A stretch of DNA of 64,000 bases, taken from positions 75,287,482-75,351,481 of the forward strand of contig CM070562.1 of assembly GCA_036346405.1 (NCBI GenBank), written 5' to 3'. The notes under the pieces are model-generated. The model saw nothing but the letters and a program-made list of their open reading frames with translations, made no database searches and had not been told where the DNA came from. Both the position numbers and the translations under genes were made by a program. Below, in pieces: positions 35,311 through 45,862 of this stretch; positions within the stretch are counted from its first letter, which is position 1; the number at the start of each line of letters is the position of its first letter. This stretch comes from Phyllostachys edulis. Its lineage: Eukaryota; Streptophyta; Magnoliopsida; Poales; Poaceae.

Positions 35311-38300
35311 CAGGGCGGATCTAGTATAGGGACATGGGTGTACAGATGTACACCCATTATTTTTGAAAAAAACCCAATATTTATTAAGTATATTAGCTAT
35401 ATATACAAATAAATACATGAAATCGTGTTTGAACTTCACAGAACGCCCGATCGTCTTTTTCGCCCTTACACGCAGGCGCTTGCGCGCAGCACTAGCCAAA
35501 CCTTGCAGCCCACCACGCCCACAACCAAAAGCGGCCGAAGGCCAGCTTCAAGACCTCGCACGATCGCCGCTGACCCCCACCAAGCGCCGAGTTGAAGGCT
35601 TGAAGCGCACAAGCGATCACCACTCACCAGACCTAAATCTGAAATCCCCAACCCCAAGCTCTGTGGCGGTGGCGGCGGCGCAAGCGCGCATGGGCACGTG
35701 ATCGTGGCAGGCAGGACGCAGCGAGTGGCAGCAGTGCAACCGAGCCGGGATGGAGGAATCGAAGCCTGCATGGCGGCGGTGTCTGGCAGCCGAGGAAAAA
35801 GAAGACCACCATCGCCATCGGCGCAAGGAGGCAAGGCGCATGGTCAAGGTGAGCTCGAGCTCCTCGCCTCCTCGGTTGAGCAGATGGGGAGGCCGGAGGC
35901 GGAGGGGATCGGGAGGTGGTGCCTTAGAGCCACCACCGCTGGGCCGAGTCGCCGAGCCATGGAGGAGCCGTCGGCCGGTGCGATCTCCGTCTCGGGCACC
36001 ACCACTGTGGGAGGCGAGCAGGGTCACAGGAGCGCCACCGAGGCCGCGGATCTGGGCGCAGGGCTGGGAGGAGGAACCAGAGGAAGAACTGAAATGGATT
36101 GATGGATTGGGTATTTGGGTGGGATTTGGGGAATGGGGAGTTTGGCTCATTGGCTGGATTAGATCCAATTTGGGGGCAGTCCGGCAGTGATATTTATTTG
36201 CATTTAGGGAGTAGCCGAGTAGGGACTGTAAGTCTGTAACTGTTGGTATTGAATGACTTTGTAGATGAGTAGATATTCATATTGGCATTCGATATTTATT
36301 AGCTTCATATAGTTCAATAGACAATAGTTGTATGCATATGTCAGTGAATAAAAGAGAAGATTATTTTGTCCAAATGTCCAATTATTTTGTAGCTTGTGTA
36401 GCTTTAGTTGTTAGATAAAAGAGAAGATTATTCTATATAGTTCAATAGCTTGTGTAATTTCAGTTGTTATAGTCCAATTATTTATGTGAAATTTTTGTTT
36501 TCATGTAGACCGCAGAGCATTCAAAACTGAAGAGGAAGCATGTAGGTTTGAAATCTTTGTGGGATAGAGTTGGAAGAAGGCCAATATCTATTGAAAGCAA
36601 AGTTCAAAGTACTTCCATTCAGTTGCAAGCACAAAATGAGAGTGATATCCAAGACGAAGTTCTAAGTCCAGAATCAATACAACCAAGCATAGAACCTCCC
36701 CCATTGTCCCCACTTATAGATGACGAAGAAGAAGATGATGATGGAGATGATGAAGCAGTTTATGATATTGATTTGCTTTCTCATGATCCCGGAAAGCAGA
36801 TTTCAATCACACAGTATGATGTCAATGAACAAGATGCAGTCAGAAGGGGATACATTGCATTGGGGCCATGTCAACCACGAGAACATGATTTTCCAAGAAG
36901 AAATATTGGAGGTATGCGTCGATTCGTAGCTACTTGGTATGATGCTTATAATTGGCTTGAGTATAGTGTGGAACGAGATGCTGCTTTCTGCTTTGTTTGT
37001 TATTTGTTCAAGGACAAAACTAATTATGCTGGTGGAGATAGTTTTGTGAACGGAGGATTTAGAAATTGGAACCATAAAAATAGGTTTGAGAAACATATTG
37101 GTGGTATTAAAAGTGCCCACAATGAAGCACAAGAGAAATAAGATTTGTTCATTACACCTAGAGCATCAATTCAAGAATCTTTTGCTTCCAATACCAAACA
37201 AGACAAGATTCTGTATAAAACCCGGTTGACATGTTCACTTAAGTGCTTGAGGTTTCTTTTGCGTCAAGGGTTGGCTTGTCGTGGACATGATGAAAGTGAA
37301 GAATAACATAATAAAGGAAATTTCCTTGAACTTTTAAATTGGCTAGCAGAAAATTTTGAAGAAGTTAACAAGGTAGTTCTAAAGAGTGCCCCAAGGAACA
37401 ATCGAATGACTGCCCCTACAATACAAAAAGAGCTCATCAACTGTTGTGCCAAAGAAACCACTAGGCTTATCATGGAAGACCTTGGTGATGATTATTTTGC
37501 AATACTTGCCAATGAATCTAGTGGTGTGTACCTACGGGAACAATTGGCTCTTTGCTTGCGTTATGTTGATAAAAAAGGAAGGGTAGTTGAGAGGTTTCTC
37601 GGTGTTGTCCATGTTGAAAACACCACTGCTTTGACACTTAAAACAGCAATTGAGTCTTTGCTTATGGATCATTTGTTGAGCTTGTCTAGGGTCCGTGGAC
37701 AGGGATATGATGGAGCTAGTAACATGAAGGGTCAAGCTAATGGTCTAAAGAAACTAATTATGGATGAGTCTCCTTCTGCTTATTATATTCATTGCTTTGC
37801 CTATCAACTCCAATTAACTCTTGTTGCTGTTGCTAAGGAGAATGGTGATTGTGTTTGGTTCTTTGAACAACTTTCATATTTGTTGAATGTTCTTGGGATG
37901 TCTTGTAAAAAGATACAAATGCTTCGAGTAGCTCAAGCTGATCGGATTGTAGAAGCATTAGAATTGGGTGACATTGAAACTGGCCGAGGTTTGCATCAAG
38001 AGATGGGCCTAGGTAGGCCGGGTGATACTCGTTGGTGTTCCCACTATAAAACTGTTATGCATGTCATCTCTTTGTATCCTTCAATTCGACGAGTTCTTAT
38101 AAAGATAGGAAAAGACCACACTTCAAGCAGAGAGGCTATACAAGCTCAAACTATGTTGACATCATTTGAGTCATTTGAGTTTGTTTTTATGGCACACTTG
38201 TTGCTAACCATATTTGGGTACACAGATGACTTGAGCAATGCTTTGCAAAAGAGGGATCAAGACATTGTTAATGCTATTGATCTTATTTATTTGACAATGA

Positions 38301-39192
38301 CTCGATTCTGCTTATTGCAGGAGGATGATGGATGGGAAACTTTTCTTAAAGATGTCACTTCCTTTTGTGTGAAGCATGGCATCAAAGTTGCTAAAATGGA
38401 TGATTTCTATATGCCAGTTGCAAGATCCAAAAGGTTCTTCAAAAAAGTCAAGAATCTCCATCGCTTCCATGTTGACATGTTTTTAAGTGTCATTGACAGA
38501 CAACTTCAAGAGCTTAATGATAGGTTTGATGAGGTAAACACGGATTTGCTTCTTTGCATGTCTTCATTCAATCCGGTTGATTCATTCGCTGCTTATGACA
38601 AGGACAACTTGGTTAGACTTGCTCAGTTTTATCCTAAGGATTTCTCAAGCACAGAATTGATACATCTTCCATTTTAATGTGCACACTTCATTGCTGATAT
38701 GCGTAGAGATGAAAGGTTTAAAGAAGTAAGAAATCTTGCCGAGCTTTCCATTATGCTTGTTGAAACAAAGAAGAACCACCATTATAAAATTGTTTACAAG
38801 CTTCTCAAATTGGTGTTGATTCTTCCTAGAGTAACCGCTAGTGTTGAGAGGGTATTCTCTTCAATGAATTATGTGAAGAATAAGCTAAGGAATAGGATGG
38901 GAGAACAATACTTGAATGATTGCTTGGTTACATTTCTTGAGCGAGAATTTTTTGTGCAAGTTAAGGATGATGACATCATATCTCGCTTCCAAGCCATGAA
39001 GGAACGTCGAGTTAGATTGTAATTTTTTTAATTTTTTTGTAATTTCTTTAAATTATTTGACATGTTGTCTCTAGTAAGAACAATTTGAACTTTGTTATTT
39101 TTTATGTTATGATTATGGACATTTATGTTTTACATTGTACAGTATATTTATAACTTCGAACACCCATTTTGAAAATCCTGGATCCGCCACTG
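35311..39192 (+). mobile_element. hAT transposon nested in the Helitron
   Basis: The left end CAGGGCGGATCTAG and the inverted right end CAGTGGCGGATCCAG are matching hAT-type ends, and both are followed inward by a GGGTGT word. The interior encodes a TTF-zinc-finger hAT transposase in plus orientation. The flanking 8-bp sequences (CCACAGGC and CATAGAAA) do not match, so the target duplication is lost or one end has moved. A GC-rich leader (35430-36180) precedes the coding part. Confidence 0.75.
36548..39022 (+). pseudogene. TTF-type hAT transposase, nearly full length, inactive
   Basis: One frame runs for about 824 codons, interrupted by three in-frame stops (37139-37141, 37304-37306, 38675-38677) and no frameshift. 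Order of domains: acidic N terminus, TTF-type zinc finger (REHDFPRRNIGGMRRFVATW, then WLEYSVERDAAFCFVCYLF near residue 150), a DUF4371-like catalytic region, and the hAT dimerisation region (ASVERVFSSMNYVKNKLRN) near the end. The first catalytic Asp, normally in a VDES motif, is Asn in ANES at 37511-37513. An acceptor-like TGTAG precedes the frame at about 36509, so an upstream exon may exist. Confidence 0.88.
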
Positions 39193-39399
39193 CATAGAAA
39201 ACTCATAGCTGGAAAGATTATGTAGAGGTATATATTTAGCGAGTTGCTAAATTGATTCAGTTCCAAACAACCAATTTCAGATAACAATATTTGCAATCAA
39301 TTTTGATGAAAATTGGTTAATATCTGATAATAGACGGGGATATAAAAAAAAACTTTAGCAACTTCATCAATTGGTTGTTTGGAACTGCATCAATTTAGC

Positions 39400-40855
39400 A
39401 ACATCACTAAATATATTCCCACGTTACAGAACTTACATGATTAGATCAGCCGGTTAAAACTTTGCTACTATGCATATCAAGGATTAAGTACCGAGTTTAT
39501 AGCTGTTAGTTGTGTTTTCTGGAAAATAAAGTCTTACATTCAATTCGTTTATCCATACTAATGAAATCTTGTTAACTAGAACATGTTTGTCACACACCTC
39601 CCAGTTTTATTTTCTGATTTTTCCTTGGGATTCAAAAGGAAGAAGAAAAACATGGATAGCCACTGGGTAAGACATTTTTTTCCTTCGTTGTCTTACGGTT
39701 CTGCTTGCTTGAGTTGCTTCATTTGCCATTTCGCTTGTCATTTCATACTTTGTATCAGATATCTATTCTAGCAGAATGAAAGGCATGAGCTCTTGTTCAG
39801 GGTTAAGTTTTCCTTGCGAAATTTCAGATATTTTATTGTAGTGTTGATGACTATGGATCATACCATCAAGTAACTAAAGTGGTGGTGTTGGTTGTGCATC
39901 AAAGGACATCATTTCAAAAGGTAATTAGATGATTCTGAAATCGGGCACAGTACTTCCCATCAAAATTTATTTAGATGGGAAGATTTGTTCCAACATTTGA
40001 TCCTATTGTAAACTAACAAAAGTTTCCTAGCCAAGTTTCATTGCTAACCGTAAGAACTTATATGTCTTCCGGGACACTACATCTCACTCCAACCTCTTTG
40101 AAACTCATCAGTACCTGAGCAACAAAACTTCACTAAATATATTCCCAGGTTACAGAACTTACATGATTAGATCAGCCGGTTAAAACTTTGCTACTATGCA
40201 TATCAAGGATTAAGCACCGGGTTTATAGCTGTTAGTTGTGTTTTCTGGAAAATAAAGTCTTACATTCAATTCGTTTATCCATACTAATGAAATTTTGTTA
40301 ACTAGAACATGTTTGTCACACACTTCCCAGTTTTATTTTCTAATTTTCCCTTGGGATTCAAAAAGAAGAAGAAAAACATGGAGAGCCACTGGGTAAGACT
40401 TTTTTTTTCCTTTGTTGTCTTACGGTTCTGCTTGCTTGAGTTGCTTCACTTGCCATTTTGCTTGTCATTTCATACTTTGTATCAGATATCTATTCTAGCA
40501 GAATGAAAGGCATGAGCTCTTGTTCATGGTTAAGTTTTCCTTGCGAAATTTCAGATATTTTATTGTAGTGTGTATGACTGTGGATCATACCATCAAGTAA
40601 CTAAAGTGGTGGTGTTGGTTGTGCATCAAAGGACATCATTTCAAAAGGTAACTAGATGATTCTGAATTCGGGCACAGTACTTCCGATCAAATTTTATTTA
40701 GATGGTGAAGATTTGTTCCAACATTTGATCCTATTGTTAACTAACAAAAGTTTCCTAGCCAAGTTCATTGCTAACCGTAAGAATTTATATGTCTTCTGGG
40801 ACACTACATCTCACTCCAACCTCTTTGAAACTCATCAGTACCTAAGCAACAAAAT
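39400..40855. repeat. 726-bp tandem duplication
   Basis: Two direct copies (about 39400-40126 and 40127-40855) with a period of 726 bp, roughly 97% alike by eye. Each starts CTAAATATATTCCCA and ends near CAGTACCT(G/A)AGCAACAAAA. Each contains the same short exon-like frame (LGFKKKKKNM-type, followed by TGG|GTAAGAC). It lies outside the hAT and inside the Helitron. No family was recognised. Confidence 0.88.
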
Positions 40856-40859
40856 ATAT

Positions 40860-42440
40860 ACATAAAATAGATGATTCATGCTCTCTTTGCTATTACATAA
40901 TTCGCTTATTGTTTTTAAGGTTCAAGCGTTTTGCATCCAAAAGGTGGTACTTTTATTACCGTTTGGGTTAATCAACAATTGGTGATGTCATTTCTGATAA
41001 TTTGATAACTTCAGAGGCTTCGTATCACTCCAGTTGCAATTTAAAAGTCTAAAATTGAAACAGTGAACATGAAATCAACATGGATGGTTGCAAAATGCAG
41101 AGGATTTGTGTCACTCCAGTTACAATGCATACAAATCTAAATATTAGCATTTGGTCTTTCTATTTTAAAAGACTTTTCATATTGAGGAAACCAACTGCCT
41201 ATTTTGAATGGTTTTTCAGTGATCTAAGGTGACCAAGTTGCAATCGAGTGATTGTCTTGAGGCGGCCCTGTGGTAGTGTGGGCTAAGTCTAACACATGTT
41301 CTATGCTTTGTACAATGCTTATTTAAACTGAGTTCTACTCTATGTTTTTGTGGCTTGCGCCATCATTACTTTCTTGCTAGACTGGTGTACTTGTTATAGC
41401 ATAATAGATGAAACATGTGATTACTGGATGCTTATGTAATGAAATTTTTAGATATTGTAAGCCTTAAATGCATCAAAGCTATTGAATGGTGTGTAATAAG
41501 TGAAATGTGGCAATGATGGTTACCACCAACACAACTCATGGTGTAAACACGCATTATGTACGTCATGTGTTTTTTGTTTGGCGGTTTTGATATTTTGTGA
41601 TATCTAACATGATGGAGACTTCCGAGTGAAGAGCACCATGTTTTAGCCGTGACAATACTGAAGAAGAATAGTTAGTATGGTATGTATAGAGCTAATTCGA
41701 TTATTTCATTATCTTACATCTCATTCTTGCTCCTCGACAAAATTGCTGTAAAAAAACTAATCCTATACATTATTATTAAAAAAGATTGCTTGATGACAAT
41801 GGGTTGTAGCAATTTCATCTTTGAATCTCAAGTTGTTGGTGCACAAGAGCTCGAAAGGAAATAAGCATGTAAATAATGTATGCATGTCTTTCATTATTTA
41901 ATCAATGTTCCGATTAAACATAACTACAGCCAATAGTGCATCACGATGAGAACGTAAGAAACTTTGTCATGGGTGTTGTTAAGATAAGGAATGATGGGTA
42001 TACTGGAATGTTTGGGCATTATTAAATAGCGCAAGCAAGTCACTCAATCTCGGTGTCTCTTATATATAATATGCAATGGAGTTATGTTGTTCAACTTTTT
42101 ATATTCACTTTGTAGAGTGTGTTTCCTTTCTCTTTACGTGACAAGCTAGAGACAAGGATGCGTCTTTCAGAAGGCTGCCCCATTAGCTTCATTTCTAAAT
42201 TTTCATTGATGTTTCTGTTTAATGCAAGAGATGTTATCAGTTAGTTTCGTGTTATTTTACAAGATGGTTTGTCAGGTATGTATGCATTCAAGTATCCTAT
42301 GGGAAAATGTTGTTTGCTACTGTTCATTTACAAAATTGTCGCACGGAGTGTTTATTTTATCATGTTGCACTAATATGATGCTCGTAGATATATGTATCAC
42401 AATATTTTAATTGGTTGATTCGCTTCATGTGTTAAAGAAA
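40860..42440. other. Helitron interior without recognised genes
   Basis: AT-rich DNA with short frames only. Some may be captured introns or untranslated exons. Nothing could be assigned. Confidence 0.4.
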
Positions 42441-42443
42441 ATA

Positions 42444-42494
42444 TTATTTAGTGCACGGCTTGGGATTCTGTTGCAATGCACGGGCACCCTACTA

Positions 42495-42495
<1 letters not shown>
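42444..42495 (+). terminator. Helitron 3' hairpin and CTAG end
   Basis: GTGCA at 42444 can pair with TGCAC near 42478, and the sequence then runs GGGCACCCTACTAG. A short hairpin 10-15 bp before CTAG is the Helitron rolling-circle terminator. The stem here is short and degenerate. Confidence 0.6.

Positions 42496-42531
<36 letters not shown>
42496..42531. repeat. (TG)n(TA)n microsatellite
   Basis: Directly follows the Helitron 3' end. Together with the TA run at 32301-32337 it is best read as one array split by the Helitron. Confidence 0.92.
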
Positions 42532-42532
<1 letters not shown>

Positions 42533-42679
42533 TTGTGGAGCCAAGTATACATGCAATTACCAATATATGATACAAACTCATTTCTTTAGAGTCAATATAC
42601 AACACATAGATTGAGCAACAAGACATGAACCGGACAACATTTACTTGTTGATTTATTCACTCAGTATATATACTCACTC

Positions 42680-42683
<4 letters not shown>

Positions 42684-42735
<52 letters not shown>
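42684..42735. repeat. (TA)n(CA)n microsatellite
   Basis: About 38 bases of TA repeats followed by an ACACACAC run, just downstream of the stop codon of the small minus-strand gene. Confidence 0.95.
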
Positions 42736-42768
42736 TGTACATGTATACAATATAACTGCATGCTTGGC

Positions 42769-43296
42769 TCACGGATGAGGCGGCGCATGTCCTTCACCTC
42801 CAGTCTGGACAGGAACACCGACATGAGTGGGACCTCCACCTACAACGGCCGGCCCGGAGATTCCACCTATCACCCATAAATTAGACGGTGGTTAATTTTG
42901 AATGCATGCGATCCCTCTGTTCAAGAATATATTATATTTTACATATTGACATGGTCTTTAGCATGCAACTTTAATCATTGTTTTTTACATGAGTATATTC
43001 ATAAAATAATATAAAATTATTATAGTATGAAAATATTTTTTCACAACTAATTTTAAGATATCATTTTTACATGACCGATATAAATAGTTTTCTATATATT
43101 ATTGATAAAAGTCAAAAATTTGACTGCACGCTTTCTAAATATCATATATTTCTGAAGGAGATAATAATGTATATGTATGTACGTTACCCTCATGATTATA
43201 AGCGAGCAGCTCTCTGGCGGCAACCACCTCCTGCGTGACCAGGAGAAGAGACGCTGCCATGACTACGCACAGCACAAAAAAGGCTTTGGACGACAT
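42769..43296 (-). CDS. Small secreted Gly-rich protein, two exons
   Basis: Exon 1 (43296-43188) and exon 2 (42866-42769) join across a 321-bp AT-rich intron with GT (43187) and AG (42867) borders, giving 68 residues and a TGA stop. Residues 1-27 form a signal peptide: basic start MSSK, hydrophobic core AFFVLCVVMAASLLLV, and an Ala-Ala cleavage site. The mature part begins ARELLAYNHE, a start shared by many grass secreted Gly-rich or cell-wall peptides, and continues rich in Gly, Pro, Val and His. Upstream (higher coordinates) a short leader and ACAAATAG near 43395 could serve as a TATA-like box. Role is unknown; secretion is inferred. It is the one host gene here with an intact frame and splice sites. 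Confidence 0.75.
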
Positions 43297-43299
43297 GTT

Positions 43300-44040
43300 T
43301 ATGTGTATCGCAGCTACGTACTGCTTGTCTGCAGGAGTACTAGCTAGGTTACAGGACGGGATGAGAAGAGTAGTGCTGCCTATGCAGGCCTATTTGTAGT
43401 GTCACTGTGCTGGCGTTTTGCACATTGCCGTAAGAAGACCGGCAAGAATGTATTTTAGATGCTTGAAAGCGTCTTGCATGCATGGAGACGACGAAATGGC
43501 CGTAGTTTCCCTTCGTCTTAGTCTTCTTGTACTTACAAGTTTTAATCCCTGTGCCAATGACTCACTAACAGGCTAGCTGCAGGTCTTTCTCCACGGTTCA
43601 AAACTCTTCAAGCAAAACATCGAACGTGCAATTCCTGACAATCCAAGCAATAGATCAGTAAAAAAACAGTCTATGATGTGACGATGGCCGTCTCCAGCAC
43701 GTTGGGGGCAGATTTTTTTTTCTTCCCAAATGGATCTTCTAGAACCATTGTTGTAGGATGGGTTTCTGCAGGATTTCCCGACAGTTGCAGGACGGATTTT
43801 CGTTCACATATTTAGATTGTTTCAGTATGTTAGGCTCATTTCATTTATGTGAACTGAAAGGGAACTAAGTTCTCACAGGAAATGAAAGGAAAATTTAGCT
43901 TCATGCCACTTTAAGTGCTGCGTGCTTAAGGCAAATAAAACTATAAACATATGTTCAACCCAAATATCTGGTAAGTTAATCTAAAAAAAATCTGGTAAGC
44001 CGATTAATTAAGAGAAATACGAGAGAACCTACACAGAAGT
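43300..44040. other. Upstream region of the small secreted-protein gene
   Basis: Contains the probable promoter of the minus-strand gene close to 43300-43420. The rest is non-coding, with a direct repeat of TTGTAGGATGGGTTT-like and TTGCAGGACGGATTT words near 43750-43800. Nothing else could be supported. Confidence 0.4.
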
Positions 44041-44446
44041 GCAGGGCGGAAGCTCAAATTGGGCCGACGTGGTGTTTTTTGGCGGCAAGAGAGCTTTCTT
44101 ACAGGCACACGGATACGACCAGTATATCGGCCCATGCTCAGCTTTTTGTGAATTGTTAGCCTTCTGCCTTCGGATAAATCTTCACTTTAGAGCCAACAAA
44201 ACTGGCTCAGATCAGACACACGAGCAAACCTTAAACCGAGCTCAATGACTCGGCACAGTGAACGAGCTAACTCGAGTTCCACTAACCAGAGTCTTGTTCA
44301 GGATCGTGTCCAGTCTTAGTTGGCATTTTGACAGAAATCGTACTACAGTAGTATGAGAGTGAAATGACTGTTAGTCTGTTGCAGTTTAAGACTCTAAGTC
44401 CATCAACCGCCTTTGTTAATTACGAGTTTACGACCAACTTGACCCG
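44041..44446 (+). repeat. 406-bp dispersed repeat, copy 1
   Basis: Starts GCAGGGCGGAAGCTC and ends CCAACTTGACCCG. It matches 61877-62280 at about 90% in the same orientation. A short frame ends at the same stop in both copies (FRANKTGSDQTHEQTLNRAQ). The first bases resemble hAT-type GGCGG ends, but no matching opposite end was found. Origin unknown. Confidence 0.8.
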
Positions 44447-44449
44447 ATC

Positions 44450-44995
44450 TTTTTTCTCTTTTTCTTTTCCGGCAAATTTTCCAAGAGTTCGTTCTCCTTC
44501 GTCCAAACTCCGATTCAGAATGTTCAAATTCCTAAATTCATCTAAAATCGAGCTCTTTCTTTTAGAGTTGGTTTTTATGTTTTTGGATTTTATTTTAATT
44601 TCTTTTGGATTTATTTGTGCTTCGTCTATTGTTTTCTTTCTTGTTAGACGATCTGTTTCAAGAAAAAGGAGCAGAAGTAAGTTTTGCAGATCTAAGTGTG
44701 GTAATTGAGCAAAGCCAAGGCATGTCGTAGTCTTTTGATCATATTAAACCTATGATTTCAAAAGTATCTTGTTTTATAATAAATTGCATGATATCTTTAT
44801 ATCAATCTGCTTTGGGAATAGTTAATTACATATTTGTCATTATGCCTCCATTGAACATTTGAATACCATGAATCACTTATCACCATAGGATGATCATTAT
44901 ATTAGTTAGACATATTTGTATCACCAACATAGGTATCGTAGAGATGCTTAGTCATACTTAGTTAAGATGGGCCCATGATCACATTTTCGATCATG
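44450..44995. other. Unassigned AT-rich DNA
   Basis: One frame (44364-44708) has no recognisable motif. The downstream part may already belong to the LTR that ends at 45765. Confidence 0.4.
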
Positions 44996-44999
44996 TTAA

Positions 45000-45765
45000 A
45001 TTTGACTTAATGAGATATGAAATTGTGGTGGGTAGTGACGAGGATTAAAACCTCTATGTATTAATTTAATACATAAAAGACAATATGTCTTCATGGTCGT
45101 AACCCCTAAGGCTAACGACCTCACTAGTCGTGAGGATTACAGAGGTTACACGATGGGTACCCTGGTCGGACAAGGCTTTATGCCTAGGCTTCGACTAGGT
45201 AGTTGCTCGGAAAAGCTATGAACTGGCATTTCTTACTGTATGATGAATGGAACACGTGCTATATATTCCAAACCGTGCGATGATATAATCCTAAGACACT
45301 GACAATTAACTGCCCTACGGTTAAGTGTCTCACAGACACTTAAACCGCAAGGTAGTTGGCATATTGCTAACTGCCTTATCGTTCCGACCAGTCATAACGT
45401 TTCACCAAGGATGCCTTCTCCAGGAATAATTGCCACCTCTTCGGAAGTTATTTAAGGGTGGAGCGCAGAAGACAAAGGGACATGCAATACAGACAAGCTA
45501 CATCATCAACAACAACAGAACACGAGACGACAAACACAGAAGCCTAAGTAGCAGAATTAGAAGCAAGACATTCAGTCTTAGACTCAGATTCTAAGTCTGA
45601 TTACTTAGTTTAACATTTCCCACATTCAGTGTATTTAGGGGTAGTCCCTAGTCAGGTCTTGTAAATCCAGTTCATATCAATAAACAGCGGCCCCATTCTA
45701 TCCCAGGATACTTCACGTCATTTTCCTCCTTTTATTTCATAAGATCGGCGACTCAATCGTCGACA
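45000..45765 (+). repeat. 5' LTR of a Tat-type Gypsy element
   Basis: The right edge is clear: it ends CGTCGACA two bases before the primer site. Internal features fit an LTR: TTATTTAAGG near 45448 as a TATA-like box, a polyadenylation-type AATAAA near 45680, and direct CAAAACCGT/TTAAGTGTCT words. The left edge is a guess, because the partner LTR is missing from the window. Confidence 0.55.
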
Positions 45766-45767
45766 GC

Positions 45768-45785
45768 TGGCGCCGTCCGTGGGGA
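45768..45785 (+). other. Primer binding site of the Tat-type Gypsy element
   Basis: TGGCGCCGTCCGTGGGGA begins two bases after the LTR. It resembles the complement of a plant tRNA-Asp 3' end and is the form seen in many grass Tat-lineage elements. Confidence 0.8.
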
Positions 45786-45862
45786 AGAAGACGTAAGTTT
45801 CCTGAAGAAACTCTTCGCTCATAAAAATCCTCGCCCAAATTCCTACAATCGCTCATGCAACT

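Larger units (their letters stand above)
32338..42495 (+). mobile_element. Non-autonomous Helitron carrying gene fragments
   Basis: The 5' end is TCTTAACTACTATAATGC, the TC plus ACTACTATAA form typical of grass Helitrons. The 3' end is GTTGCAATGCACGGGCACCC followed by TACTAG, with the usual GCACGGGC word and terminal CTAG. The flanking bases are A (32337) and T (42496), the Helitron target rule, with no duplication. No Rep-helicase is present. The 10,158-bp interior holds fragments of at least two unrelated plant genes in plus orientation, a nested hAT element and a 726-bp tandem duplication. Confidence 0.78.

Noticed and set aside
35466..36190. GC-rich frames in the hAT leader (up to 183 codons)
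   Set aside because: Overlapping on both strands and low in complexity. The transposase frame begins further downstream.
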